A DNA stretch of 64,000 nt from Bugula neritina (GCA_964035545.1 OZ037765.1:28508004-28572003), one strand, 5' to 3'; positions 26,424 to 39,652 are shown, counted from the first letter of the stretch. Made by a program: numbers and translations. Notes: a model not told the origin generated them from the letters alone.

Positions 26424-29400
26424 ATGATGAGTGAACTAACAAACGGCAATATCCCTCAACCAACACCTACACCAGTACCTGTGGCCAGTCAAAGTTTAAC
26501 CAATGGAAACATAAATGGCTTTGACAGTGCAGCAGATAAGGCACCAGCTGCTAAGATTGTCCGGTGGACAGAAGCAGACAAGGAAATACAGAAAACTAGC
26601 GCTGCTATTGGTATGTGTGTACATGCTGCCTACATCTTTGTTTCATGACTATATCTACTGTAGTAATTTCATACTTGCTGAGATTATTCAAGCAAAACAA
26701 TATATTTCTTCCTTTTTTATGCTAAACTGCATCATGCATGTACATTCAGTCATTACTACTTGTGTTTCTTAACCAAATAGTAATGACATACATACAGGTA
26801 TACCAAGTTACCTGTATACGATGTATGCAATCGTATAAAATTAGTAGCCACATTGTACAACATAGCTCACAACATCTTGCTGTAGTCCTGCATGGATACA
26901 ATCCAACATAGCTTGGAATACTATATAGTAATATTGTTATGTACATGTTATATAATAATCATTAATGCAAAGTGATATGATCAAAAAGTAATTGATTAGC
27001 TTCAAGTTTGTTAGAGATAAAATAGTTTCGTTCATATCAATAAAATATATTGTCCTACAGATTTTAAATACATGTATGTTGAAAATTAACCCAAAAATAA
27101 AATTTATAAGTGGGTGAAAATGGTTCACAGTAACTTAAAACATTATTGCGATTGTGAACTTGATATGAACATTATTATTAGATCATTAGCATAATTTTTA
27201 ACTATCAGTTTCATGCATTTTGACCATGTCTAGGAAGTGTGTGCTGTTATATAGATTTAGCGAAACTTCTAAAATTCCCTTTTGGCATATTGGTGAAGAG
27301 CTGACTCTTTTTTCAAAGCTTAGAGGCTAGTTTCCCATACAAGGCAACATTCTACAAAATAATATATTATTTTCGATCATGCAAAAGATGCAGTAAGCAT
27401 TCTTTACGTTATAATTTTATGTTATGTTTTCTTGGGGTAACTTTTACCACCTTGGTGGGCTTTTATAATCATGCCTTTGTTTGTAAGAATGTAGTATGGT
27501 TGTGTTTGAGAAAGGGAGGGGGAGAGAGGTGTTCGAACATTAAGCAGGCTAAATAGGTAGAAACATGCATACAGTATTATATATATGATGAGGTTGTAAA
27601 CTAGAGAATATATGTATCTGATAGAAAGGCGTAAAGATGCTTAATAGCAAAATGCCATGCATTTTCCTAATAAAATAATATTGGAAAAGACCTACTCTTT
27701 ATACCATAAGGACAAACACACTTCATTTTATTTTAAAAATATAATTTATTTTGCATCATTATTATAACGTTCAAAACAAAGACTTAATTTGTGGTATAAG
27801 TGAGCCTACATTTTATAATAGACTAATAGTGTATTGTTTGTACACACAAAGTTATGTTGAAACTCTAAAAATCGATTTATTAGTTGAAATGATTACATCA
27901 AGTAGGCTTATAGGTTATGATTATAATTTGTCACGAAGTTTAGAGTCATCAAGTTAACAGATAAACAATCTTTAATATTCAAACTGAACTGAGCTGGTTA
28001 AAGCTATCATTCAACAGATGTGTAGTGTTGACAAGTTTGGCTTGCACTGTTCTCAAATGTTTACAACAAGCAAGTGAAAGAAAAGCTATTTCATTGAGTA
28101 TCTTGGAAAGTATTTCACCTTTAAATAGTCACAAACATGATTAGATTGTAAATATATAATCTCGTTGTGTCAGGGCTAAGCACTGGAGCACCTATAACTA
28201 ATGGATATAATACCACAAGCAAGCAAATGGATTTATCTGGAATGAAATTTATATCCCTAGCTTCCCCATTGAATAGCAGTATGATTCAAAAAAGTGCTAC
28301 TGTACTGTGTCCAGATGGCAAAGAAGACAGCAACACCAAGAGCATAGGTAAGTAGATACACATTGTATAGCGTAGGTAAGTAAACATTATTGCATAGGTC
28401 AGTAAGCATTATGGCATAGGTAAGTAAATATTGTAGTCTATAAATCTAAATAGTCGTTTTTCTAGTTTTAGAACTTCAAATTATTGAACGCTTAAGCTTT
28501 TTTCAATTGCATCACCCTGAAAATGGCACAAAAAATGTATGCGCGAAACAAATTTGTAGGTGATTCCTTTTAAATAAACGCCATAGTCAATTCAACCTAT
28601 ATGTTATAGTGTTCAGCCCGATTTTCCTACAAAAATCTTGAGCACTGTTTAATGATGTGTGTGTGTGGTGTGCGTGTATAAGAAGAATTCTGTAAACAAA
28701 GATATAGTTATATAGTTAATAGTACATGCAATTAAGCTACACATTGCTGTGAAAAAACCCTAATATCAGTTTTTACAAATTATTTGCTTTTTTTGATATA
28801 TAGAATTTGCCAAAATTGTCCTGGTGAGCATTTCATTGCACTGTTTAAGGTAAAAAATATGTTTAATATGAATTATAGTTGAACTTGTTTTCTGATCAGC
28901 TCACGTATGCTTATTCTGTACTAGCTTTATGTAGTCAATACACTAAATAAGAATAAAGTTGTACAATTGTAATAGTTTCAAGATTCCACACTCAGTGTAT
29001 AAGTGCTACTTATAACATCAAGCTACACCTAAACACAAGAACCATTAGCAGCTTTTAATAGTTCATTTACACTTGATACAGAAATCTGGAGACTAAGAGT
29101 TATAAGAAAGCATAAGATTTCTTCTCAGTGATCTGTTTGCAAGATCTGTATACTAATTTTTACTCTCGCATAATTGCGACACAAATTTATGTACACAGAG
29201 CTGTTAGTTCGAAAATTTACTTTTGCAATCATAAGTTGGGCTAGACTCAAGAGCATGAAAAAGTCAAGTTGACGACATCGTATAATAGCAAAACAATCCA
29301 CTTTCCACCTCTAGGGTTGGCATTAGGATGACAACTACAAAAGGTTTCAAAGTTACATAGTTTCAGCTGGAGTAAACACAGAAAAAGGCTTTAACACCAA

Positions 29401-32400
29401 CACTAGCAAAGTAACATGCTAGATAACATGTGTGTATAGGTATAATAGTATGAGTGTAGACATGGTAATATTAATTGTATACACAAATAAATTGCAAGTT
29501 ATGCTAATATATTATTATGTTTGAACTAGAAGTGTGTTGATACCAAGAAGATAACTAATAATTATACAAATAAAAGTATCTAAAACTATTTGGCATGATG
29601 TGTATACGATATGTAAGTGTCTATATGTACATACACTATAATCATGGTTATATATGTATATGAAAGTTGCTTAGAATAACACCTTACGGTGTGATTCAAT
29701 AGAGTGGGTATACAGCATTTTCATTTGGACTAAAACTAGCTAGTTAGTTTGAATTGATATATTGTACATGTATAGAGGTTTTCAAAATTAAAAGCTGTTT
29801 GCATAGACTACAATGCCTCACTTATATGCTGTTGATCTGAAAGAAAAGGGTGTTGGTTTGCATATTAATTCGTGTTAAAGTAGTTAGTAGAGTATTTATT
29901 ACTCACTGCTCTCGCTTTCAAACATCTAATTTATTGCATGCAGTAAGCTCTCCCTATGTAATGTTTATTAATAAACAAAGCTCATTGTATTCCGTTGATA
30001 TTGTTTTTGAATAAAATCTTCATTCAGTTACTTCAATAAAGCTTGAAACAATTACGTCCGTGAAAAGATTGCATGCTTAGCTAACCTTAATATCATCATG
30101 AATAGTGTTTGCTAACTACGCTTGAGGTTTGCAGAATAATCACTATTTATTAGCTAATAATGATCACATGCAGTTCAAATTATATACATATAATGTGCTT
30201 CAATTGAAATGAGTTAACTTAGAGTTGTCTTCTCATTGTTGAAGTGATTCCATTACATATTATAATGATTGCTTAACGTAACAATATAAGCTTAAAGGAT
30301 TGCTCTATCTTGTCTAATAAATGGCCATTTAGGTCAAACACACATAATATTGTGTTTTTCTAAGCATGCATTGACAAAAAGCATTTGACCAAAGGTAGAA
30401 AAAGTTAGTTGAAGTTGAGGGTGTAGATTGGTAACAGCCAAAACGCCGATTTTGAAATGAGCTGGGAAGTGTGACGTAACAGCGCCAGCATTCCTGCTGG
30501 TCACGTGACTATACAAATGAATAACTATAGAAATATGGCTGTGAGATGTAATCTTTTAGCTTGCAATTTGTATATTTATAGAAGTGCAAATGTGAATTAT
30601 CTCAATCTATAGTTTTTTGACATTTTAAATTACATGTACGTGATAACATTAGGCTATATTTTGCTTGTAAACATAGAAAAAAGCCTTGCAAAAACATGCA
30701 TTCTTTAGGATGAATGCCTGCGATCGATCTAAACTAAGTCAGATTGTGCAATATTACTGGCGCACCAAAGCTGACCTATATAGCGCACTGTAACTGCTTG
30801 AGCGTAATTGGTTGATGTTGTGCCCAGCAACCTTGAATACTAGCGTTATAGTTAGCACGTGCAGCATAGTTACTGGCGTTCACACGTCACGTATTAGGCT
30901 ATTCTTTTTCATGGCTGAAAATTTTACCTCCCTCAAAATCGGAATTTTGAAAAGCTGTTTTCTAGGCATATATCCCTTTGCAAAGCCACAATTGTTTGCA
31001 TACACATTAGATTATAGTTCATAATTATAATGTGATTGTAATAAACTAAGATTGAGCAATCCTTTAAGAAAATCTTTAAATATTTAAATCATGTAGGCCT
31101 ACTCACAAAATCTTCAAGTTTGAAAGATTTCGTGTACATCAATGCAATATAATATTATACACTTATATATATTTTAACTCATAATTATTTTCAACTGCCG
31201 GTATTATTAGTTTATCTCAGACATATTACTAGACTGTATGGTATAGAGTGTATATACATGTGCGCATATAACACAGGTGTTTGGAAGTGCACTATAATAG
31301 AATACTTCAAATATAATATATTACACATTCCAACTAGCTGCATTTGATCTCGGTCTCTCCATTATACTGCAGCAACTAATGCACAGTATGTCATTATATG
31401 TAGAATATTCAATTTTGCAGAGATCAATGTGTGTTCAGTGACTGTCTACATTTCTTTTCACTTTTTCTGCGGAAAGCTACAGCAGTTGCAATATTTCATA
31501 AATTTATGTGCTTTTCATTAGCTTTAATTTATAAATACTGCACTCTAATAACTACAAGTTAAAGAGTGATTATAGCTGCAAGATTAATCAGTTTCCTTGT
31601 GGCCTATGTCAAAATAGTGTGCTCTGGTAATAATAATGTCGTTTTATGAAAACTGGCTTAGCAGCCTCATTATTGTTTTGGTTCTGCATTTATAATATAA
31701 TATTCATTGCTAAAATAATCTGTCAATTATTTTCACTTTATCCATCACGAAATAAAAAATTCAGATTTCAGCCTTTAGATTTGATTACAGTTCAGCTGAT
31801 TGATTGTAAATAATACTATTGTGATTATGTATGTGCGCTTTTAGAAATTATCTTCTCTTTTATTTGCAAAGTACTTTTGTTAGTTTGAAAATAATGGTAA
31901 TAACTTCGCAAAAGCTTAAAATTGTAAATTTAAGGTAAAAATGCATGAAAAACAACTACGGAGACAGTTTTGACAGGATTAGCAAACTGTTTGCCCATTA
32001 GCTACGAGTATATGCAGCATATTTTATTATATGGGCATTTGTAAAAAGTTGGTAGCTTCAAACATTGTCAATATAGCTTAGATACAATGTAGAACTTTCA
32101 ACATTAAATCTACATTGAATAAGGCACCAGTCATAACACTAGTTGATAATGCTAGCCCATACAGTAGCAACAAAGTCATATATAATATGTTTTACAGCCA
32201 TCTATAGAAATACTCAACACAAATGTTATTATTGCTGATTTTACTCTGTGATAGCTTTGTACAGTATATAACAACTAGTGTGCAGCTACTTTATTCAATA
32301 TCAGAAAAAATCAACATGTATTGAATACAATTATAAACCCACCTGATGCTGATTCACAAAAAAGCACAAAAGCTGAAATTGTTCACTCTAGGATTTTTTA

Positions 32401-34125
32401 CTTTATGTATCTCAGTTTAACATTTGTTTTTAAATAAAAATTAACAAAAACAATTATTCTAATTTTCTAAGAAATGAATTATGGTTATATATACAAATAT
32501 TTTACTTTTCAGTGCTGCAGAGTAGACTTCCTATACGTGCAACATTGCATAAACAAAAACAGATTCCTGGCAGATTTTTTCCTTCACCATCTTACACAGA
32601 ATTCCAAAGAGACGTCTTGGAAAGCCGACCAACACCCAGACGAATTATAAAAAAGGTACAGCATAACATATTTTATAATATTATATTTAGTACAAAAACA
32701 TAACGTCTGAATTTGTCTCAAAAAACATCAGCAGCAAATTATATATTTTTAGGACGCTATAGCCAACATATAGGAGTCACCTAAACTATAATGCAGCAAA
32801 ATACACTACATGCAATTATATTACATTATAACAGCTTTTAAATTACTGTGTATTTTGTATTGTAATTTCTATTTAGTAATGTTATCATTTACAACACATA
32901 TAAATTATGATATACGTAAGTTTTAGTATATTAACAATTATGGAACGCTATAAAGCTATATTTCGTTCAAAATTTGACAAGTCAAGCCTCTGTATATAAT
33001 TACGGAGTGTGTGTCACAATGCTAGCAGCAGGGAAATAACATATATAACTTGAAAAATGGTTGAAATTTGCTTTGCAACGTATTACACAGTATTGTTGCT
33101 TTAAAGTAGTCTATGGACACATATATGACAGTTATAGCAGTTTGTTCAAATTAGTAATTACTATTAACTTTATTTAAAAGAAGTAGGTTGATGTAGTAGA
33201 GTTATATACCAAGAATAATGTGACCTAAATTGGTGCAGAAGATACATGTATATAGGCTGGTCTGACTGAATGGCAATATTAATATAAATATAACAAGGAA
33301 CAGATAAGTAGTTCAATGATTGTTAAAGTTGCTGCTATCAATCTTTTTCTGCATTCTTAGTCCCCGTACACTAGAATCTAAACCCTAAAGTTTTGCTTCA
33401 GTATAATCTTAACTAGTCTCAAAATTTAAATGCATAAATATATACAGCTGTCTTTGTATGGAATCATGAACTTGTCTGTTTTGTCATACTGTACCACACT
33501 TCACTACAGAGCTGAATGTCTGGGTGACACATGTAAACTCTGCATGTATGTCTCCATTTTCTTTTCTTCTCTTGCTGATTATTTGTAGATATAATTAGTT
33601 TCATTAAGAAATTATAATTCAATAAAGAATTATGAGGAAGTAATTTCCAATTACCTCTGACATGTATTATACTAATGCTGTGTACAAAAATGAATATATT
33701 AGTGTTCTTTGCAGTCACATGCATACATTATTTTTAGTAAATTGATATATTAATCATAATTTATATTTGAAACTTTATTTTAATTTTAGTTTAAGCCAAA
33801 GAATGGTGCTGATAACTCCCAGCTTTTCCCTACTGGGAGTCCAGTGAAACCACGAACAGCTAACGACAGATCGACGTGGGTAGCAAATCATGTATATAGC
33901 AGAGGGTCCCAGGGAGTTGGTAACACTGATCGGGGTCTCATATTAGCCCCTGACATTGATGCTAGTTTAAATTCGGCTAGACAATACAGCATTCCAGCAA
34001 CAACAAGTTTCCACGATGGAAACAATGACACTTTTATTACGGGCTCAAGCAAAATGCTTCACTCTAAAGACTCAGTTTCGTCTACTGACGTTCAGCAAAA
34101 CAGAACTGTACAAATGCCTCGTTAG
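26424..34125 (+). CDS. Unrecognised disordered Ser/Asn/Pro-rich protein, four coding exons
   Basis: I do not recognise this protein. Exons are 26424-26610, 28174-28347, 32513-32655 and 33790-34125. Phases 1, 1 and 0 agree and give 279 residues. The start has two adjacent ATGs (MMSELTNG) in good context (AACCATGATGAG). The N-terminus is Pro/Thr-rich (PQPTPTPVPV) with a twice-repeated LTNGN motif. A short WTEADKEIQ helix follows. A basic segment in exon 3 (RATLHKQKQIPGRFFPSPSY, then RRIIKKFKPK across the junction) is the best candidate for a conserved motif. The rest is polar and low in predicted structure. There is no signal peptide or membrane span. A 4.2-kb second intron (28348-32512) separates exons 2 and 3. 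Its donor is followed by three diverged copies of itself. Confidence 0.75.
28341..28436 (+). repeat. Tandem repeat carrying four splice-donor-like units
   Basis: Four diverged units of about 22-28 bases each contain (A/G)TAGGT(A/C)AGTA. Their GT positions are 28348 (the donor used in the model), 28376, 28398 and 28420. Units 1, 2 and 4 match the GTAAGT consensus and unit 3 is GTCAGT. Using any downstream unit would read into an in-frame TAG right after the first donor. Confidence 0.75.
28348..32512 (+). other. Long intron 2 of the gene at 26424-34125
   Basis: The intron has a GTAAGT donor at 28348 and a TTACTTTTCAG acceptor. It contains donor-like tandem repeats at 28341-28436. At 30425-30510 a CpG-containing patch carries TGACGTAA and GTCACGTGAC. 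Most of the rest is AT-rich without coding signal. Confidence 0.6.
30472..30509. promoter_or_regulatory. CRE-like site next to a CLEAR/E-box palindrome inside an intron
   Basis: TGACGTAA at 30472-30479 is a CREB/ATF-type half-palindrome. GTCACGTGAC at 30500-30509 is a perfect ten-base palindrome matching the bHLH-ZIP (USF/MITF/TFEB) E-box. They lie 20 bases apart in an unusually CpG-containing patch of an AT-rich intron. Function as an enhancer or an internal promoter is inferred only from the motifs. Confidence 0.35.
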
Positions 34126-34313
34126 CTTAGCAGTGCAAAAACCTACATACTGCTATGCAATGTTCTTTTTATAAAAAGGATTAGCAAAATAGAAAACATT
34201 TTTTGAGCCAAGAAATCTTTTGTATCATAAATAATATGTTTATAGGCTACATTGGTATTTGAACTTCAACATTGAATCATGATGTTATGCATGTTTTTGT
34301 AAAGAGTGCTTGC

Positions 34314-34319
34314 AATAAA
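34314..34319 (+). terminator. Poly(A) signal AATAAA
   Basis: An AATAAA hexamer lies 189 bases after the stop of the gene at 26424-34125 and before the convergent homeobox gene. It is the natural candidate for that transcript's 3' end. Confidence 0.5.
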
Positions 34320-34612
34320 ACCATTGCTATTTTCTCTCTATTTTATGTGTTTTGTACCCACAAACAAGCAACTTGTTTAATTCATTAAGCTGATTAAGCA
34401 TGTTTATATTGTGAAAGAAATTTGACCATGATTTTAATCAATTCTATAAACTGTATTAATTTTAAAATATGATATACAATGAAACTGTGACATATATAAA
34501 AACAATTTGTATTTAAATTAATCATTGATAAACAAAAAATATCTTAACAACATGAACCAATACTGAAATGGTAAAATTAATTATAATCTCGTAGGTCGTG
34601 AATCTGCTGCCG

Positions 34613-35579
34613 TTATAAGCTGCCAGTGTCACTGCAGCCTGACTCTGAACAGCTGTCACTAAAGTCAGCAACTGAATCTTGCGACTGATAACATTCTTCA
34701 ATGTCTGAACTATTATTACACTCCAAGCCTGCTTGTTTCCTCCATTTTATTCTACGGTTTTGAAACCAAACTTTAACTTGAGCCTCACTAAGACGAAGTT
34801 TGGAAGCTAAGTAGTATCGTTCTGAGCCAACCATATACTGTTGCTTCTCAAAGATTCTTTCTAATTGTTCAAGTTGCTCGGGAGTAAAAATTGTCCGCAC
34901 TCTTTTGTTTCTGCACTGCCTTCTGATGCCTATCAACAGGAAAAAGTCAATAAATAAAACATGACACACCAAGCTATTATTCATGCTATAGAAGATTGTA
35001 TAGAGATACTTTATTGTCTATGGAATGTCATGTTGAACACTGATGCCGTAGTGGGGGTCTCATTAATATCAAAAATCGATATCTGTCAGTTGACTAGGTA
35101 TTGTTATAATCCAATCAACTATTATTAATTATCTATTATGATAATTAGTTTGCCTCATTAACCATGGGAGCGTTATTGGAAGACCCCCACCAAGCCCAGC
35201 CCTGTTTGTTTAGAAAAAACATTTCATTAACAACTGATTAACGAAATAACAAATACTAGCCAAAAGCATGAAAAATTAGTGTTGAAAAAAATTATAGAGT
35301 AAAATTATATTTACCTGATTGCTCGACAGAAAAAGGCTGCACTGCAGGATAATATGGATGGCTAGCCATTCTTCTGATGTCTTTATCTGACTCTGTTTTG
35401 TCATCTGAAAGAATGTCAGCGATGTTAAAACTTTTCTTTTTCGGCTGTACTGGTGGAGTGGAGAGAGAACTGCGGTTGTATAACTGTTCCATCCACACAC
35501 TGTTGAGTACAGGCAGCTGAGGCAGCTGCAGCAGTTGCCAACCAGTCATCAGCGGTGGATTAAAAATAGCTGTTTGCAT
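34613..35579 (-). CDS. Not/Noto-type homeodomain transcription factor, two exons
   Basis: This is a nuclear DNA-binding developmental regulator. Minus-strand exons are 35579-35315 and 34929-34613. The junction is phase 1 and the product has 193 residues. The homeodomain spans about residues 96-155, starting NKRVRTIFTPEQLEQLE and ending with the recognition helix VKVWFQNRRIKWRKQ. W48, F49, Q50 and N51 are all present. The segments FEKQQYMVGSERYYLA and LSEAQVKVWFQNRRIKWRKQ closely match vertebrate Noto/floating head and invertebrate Not proteins. KKSFNIADILSDD near residue 50 is an eh1-type Groucho-binding motif, as expected in this family, suggesting repression. The C-terminus is short, acidic and Ser-rich. 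In Not genes of other animals, expression marks axial or neural domains; that is family knowledge, not shown here. Confidence 0.93.
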
Positions 35580-35674
35580 TTTGTAAAACTACAAATACTT
35601 TGTTACTATTCAATAGATTTCAAAACCAGTTGAAGGAGAGATGCTGAATATCTACTATGACAGATCAACACAGA

Positions 35675-35681
35675 TTTTATA
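35675..35681 (-). promoter_or_regulatory. Candidate TATA box of the Not-type gene
   Basis: TATAAAA on the minus strand (context CTATAAAATC) lies about 95 bases upstream of the ATG at 35579. This would place initiation near 35645-35650 with a leader of about 70 bases. Confidence 0.5.
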
Positions 35682-38157
35682 GAGCTGCTATCAAGGATGT
35701 CGAATCTTATTGGTTTACACTCGGGCAGAGTACATTGTGATTGGATGTGAATGATGCCGCATGAGGTTATTAAAGATATTGATTTCCTGCAATTAGTTGA
35801 CACAACCAAGATAACTTTTTGTAATTGATCATCGCCCTCCTGCAAAGTTATTTCAATAAAACTGAGACCTACTCTTTATAGCAAATATAATACATTGATT
35901 AATAACTAATGAGTTTGGGACCTCGTGTCCACTGATTACACGACTCTGCCTGCCTGAAACTATGTATATCTGGTATGCATACCTTTTGCCTGCAGTTGTG
36001 GAAATCTATATAATGTTTATAATAATAACCTATTATCTGACGGAATTTACAAGGCATTGCAGCAATTTTGGTGTGGGAGAAGATTACTTTGATTTTTACC
36101 ATTCACCATTGTTTTTGTGAACTAGAAATCTGCAATGCAATAAATGAACTGAAAAAAATGATCTTCTATAAACTAGTGAGAAAAGAAACTCGACTACCTA
36201 AAACATAATGATTAAAGTTTATAAAGTTTATTTTCTAGTCTAATGGGCAAATAGAGACTGCGTCTTTATTTGTATTTTTCATTGTTTTCTGTTAATGGTG
36301 TAAACAGAAAAAAAATTTTCATTTATTTTGTTTTAATTTCATCAAAAAGTCTAATAAGAAAACAGAAAAAATATGGAGTGTCACTCAAAAGAAGATAATG
36401 ATAATAGGGCCCATTTGTTCCCCAATAGCAAAGTTAGTGGATGTCAGATGAATCATCTTATAGAACTATAAAACATACACACATCTTATGTAATGGAGTA
36501 AGGGGGGGGGGGGGGGATACATCTCCTGACAACAGCTAAATATCCAATGCATTTTCCACTAACTCATAAAAGATGGTTTGGAAATTAAATATGTATACAT
36601 ATCTGTTTAAGATGATGCTAACCCATTCATTACTGTTAGCATGTTTAATCTCTCTCAATTCTGTTGATTAGCTGAATAATACTAACTATAGTACAAGAAT
36701 TAAAACAGATAAACATATAAAGTTTAAAAAACAAAACTACTAAAAGCTATAATTAACAGCTAGTATGAATTAATAATGATATATCCAGCCATGCAATATG
36801 TAAATTATGTATATATAGATATCAAAAGACGAATTTTATTGGCTATACATTCATTTCAAGTGAACATAACTATCTAATATTAGATAATAGATAAATCAGT
36901 GAAACCCATTAGTGTAACAAAACAAATAGGTTATAAACAGAAAAAAATTCTTATTCTTCTGGTAAACAAGCTAAAAATAACTCCCGAAACAAAAGCAATG
37001 GTTCAGTGCAGACAGTGTCAAGATATAAAAACATAATAAAATGTATAAATATATCTCAAAGTATACTGAACATGCTATAATCATTACAACGCACAGTCGA
37101 TAAAAACAATTACAAATACATTGGGATAATAGGTGTTGACACACTATCTTATTGTTTAACAGCGTCACTGCCCTTAGCACTCGTGTCGGCAGATCTAATT
37201 TCTTTGTTTGATTGGCTAAAGAGTACCAAGACAGATATAGATAAACAAGCTTCTTATTATCTGTAATGAAAATAGCTTAATTACGTGTGGATGGTCCAAT
37301 TGCAAATTACATCACCTCCCACTACGCTCATTAGCTGCCGCTGACAACAAACTAATCAATAACGATGCCAATGATATACAAACAAGCAATCAATCTGACA
37401 TTACTTAAATGCTGCTAATTATTCCACATGAATTGTTACACAGAAGCATTAATTAAAACATAGAAGCGAAGGTCATTGTGTCAGTGATCTTCGCAGTGCG
37501 CTGCCTCTGGTTGTTTATCAGCAGCGTAATTTCTAGGGCTGCCACACTCTCCAACTCTTCAACTCTATATTATAATTATGTATCATTATAATTTAAAATA
37601 TTATTCTTAATTAAAAGTAATCTCTAGTGAAAATGTTTTGACAATAATGAACTATTTCTTTTAATTTTTCCAGAAAACTGACCTCCCAGCAGCCTATTTA
37701 TTTAGCTAGTTGGCCAATCCCACTCTTAAAATCTAAATTGATAAGAATTAAAGTAAAACATGCCAAGTGTGGAGAAGAAATGGGTCATTAGTAAAATAAA
37801 GCAAAATTCACATACCTAATCACAATAAGAATAATTATATTATAGAGTCAATTTACTAGCTGAACAGCAGAAAATTCTTGTAGAATATTTATTACTATAT
37901 TATTACCTATCGATATAATACCTTCTGAAACCTGTATTAAATTGGTTAGACCAATAGTGAACATCACTGCGTTCTTATAGATCTGAATAGACCTGTGCAT
38001 CGAATAAAAAATCCAATCGCATAATTCAAAGTATGGAAATGCAGTTAATAAATATTTGGCGATAGAGATAAATAGAGGAATTCGGATCTACACACAAATC
38101 CAATTAATGATTTTTTTTGGCATTTCCAAACTCTGCTGTCTCTACGGATGAAAGAAG
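35682..38157. other. Region upstream of the Not-type gene
   Basis: This is about 2.5 kb of mostly AT-rich, apparently non-coding DNA. It contains a run of 15 G at 36502-36516. A possible exon at 37674-37752 has a strong acceptor (TTTAATTTTTCCAG) and an open frame into GTAAAA. It could join in phase to the exon at 38158, but its coding status is unsure. Regulatory sequence for the homeobox gene may lie here, though I cannot identify any. Confidence 0.4.
36502..36516 (+). repeat. Homopolymer run of 15 G
   Basis: An uninterrupted G15 lies in otherwise AT-rich intergenic DNA. A shorter run of 10 C sits at 50614-50623. Both lengths are prone to sequencing error. Confidence 0.9.
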
Positions 38158-38526
38158 ACTCTCTTGCAAATACTCAGACATGGATTAGAAACAGAAACTG
38201 AAGACCTTTTATGGTATGAGTACCGCAAAACTAAGAGGGAGTTTCTAAGAGCCGTAGAGAATGCTCTGGAATTGGTGAGAAAAACTATTTGATAGCTAAC
38301 TACTTATTCAGCCTGCTAGTTAGCTGACCTGACTGCTGTATCCTAATAAATGAAAAAGATGCCACAAGACCTTAGCCAGTGAACTAGAACATTCTCTATC
38401 TCACTTAAATGAAATTGATGCCATAACGGATATGTTTGAGATGGTAATAATCAATTATTTTATAATTAAAATGCTAAAATCATTTCTCTGTAGAATCAAA
38501 GGAATAGAAATCTTATTTCCCTGTAA
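38158..38526 (+). CDS. 3' part of an unrecognised small helical protein, three exons
   Basis: Three short open segments join in phase 0. They are 38158-38274 (39 codons, including LLWYEYRKTKREFLRAVENA, donor GTGAGA), 38369-38443 (TLASELEHSLSHLNEIDAIT..., donor GTAATA) and 38494-38526 (NQRNRNLISL then TAA, acceptor TTTCTCTGTAG). Together they give at least 74 residues of amphipathic, probably coiled-coil, helix. I do not recognise the family. The upstream exon with the start codon was not found; an exon at 37674-37752 is a phase-compatible candidate. The acceptors before 38158 and 38369 are weak, and the introns are very short (94 and 50 bases) compared with the others here. It is probably a real gene end because three segments and two junctions all agree. 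Confidence 0.5.
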
Positions 38527-39652
38527 TGCTCAAGGGCATGCCTGGGGGTGATTAGCTCTCTGTTTTGTAATATATATAACCACCGAAGCATAAAATTAGT
38601 AAAACTTATGCCTTCAGGCAAAAAAGAAAAGCAAAGGTTTTAATTATTTACGCATACCCATAGCCGGAGGCTAAGTATAATTCTTACCTTGGGTCCAATA
38701 TTAAATATAGGACTTGATACCATAAAACTATCCTAGTATTAATTTGTAAAGGGAAGCGTGTCAGAAAAACATCTCTGCAATCTACATGCGAATGTATTTT
38801 TATGATGCTTTACTCAAGCAATAACCATAAGATATTTTAATAGGAATTGATATTACTAGCAGTTCCTTTTATTTCTGACGTTAAAAACTAGCATTTGAAG
38901 CAAATTGAGAAAGAGAAAATATGATTGTTATCTTAATACTGTATTTTAATATGTCTAGACTTGAACAAAACTATAAATTCACTGGGAGGTGAAGCCATAA
39001 ACAATAAAATCGTTACAGTTAATTAGTTCCGATTGTTTTGCCTCTATTTATTTACAAGCTTCAAGGAGGTCTCTGGCCTATCTACGTCTATTGGCTATTA
39101 TAGAAAGAATAATAGCAAAGAAGGGGCATGTCATCATTATCTGCCAAAATATGCGTGTGTCAACTGACAAGATGTAACAATGATTATGCAGAGTGTTATG
39201 GTGATTAAATAAATTTGCATACCAAGAGTGTGGCATTCTTTTAATTCAGGTGCAGAAAACATTTTGTATATACACTTTAGTTTTTCAAGAAATTGTAAAT
39301 TGGCTATCTTTTGCATAAGTGTTGTTTACAATCTAATATTTTTAACATGGGTTTACTGTTTACAACCAAACAGCACAATTCCACTTTGAAACCGAAAAAA
39401 TGAATACAGCCAGTATTTTATATTATATTACATTAAAAGTAAAGGCATGATCACTGCAATCAACTACATGTATATAATATATAAACATACACACTCAATT
39501 GTTGCTCAAAATATGAAAATATATACAATTAGTAAAAGAGATACAAAAACAAAAAATTTAGAATGAAACAAATAGGAGTATACTTGATAGCCTATTATAT
39601 GCATTATTTACCAAATAGGAGTGTCTATAGCCTATAGGCTCTACTCAAGACT
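38527..39652. other. Gap before POLR1D without visible genes
   Basis: This is AT-rich DNA between the small unknown gene and the convergent POLR1D stop codon. I found no coding segment, repeat array or clear poly(A) signal. Confidence 0.4.

Noticed and set aside
30812-31024. 70-residue plus-strand frame in a long intron
   Set aside because: No splice-compatible phase with neighbouring exons, no motif, and composition like the surrounding intron.
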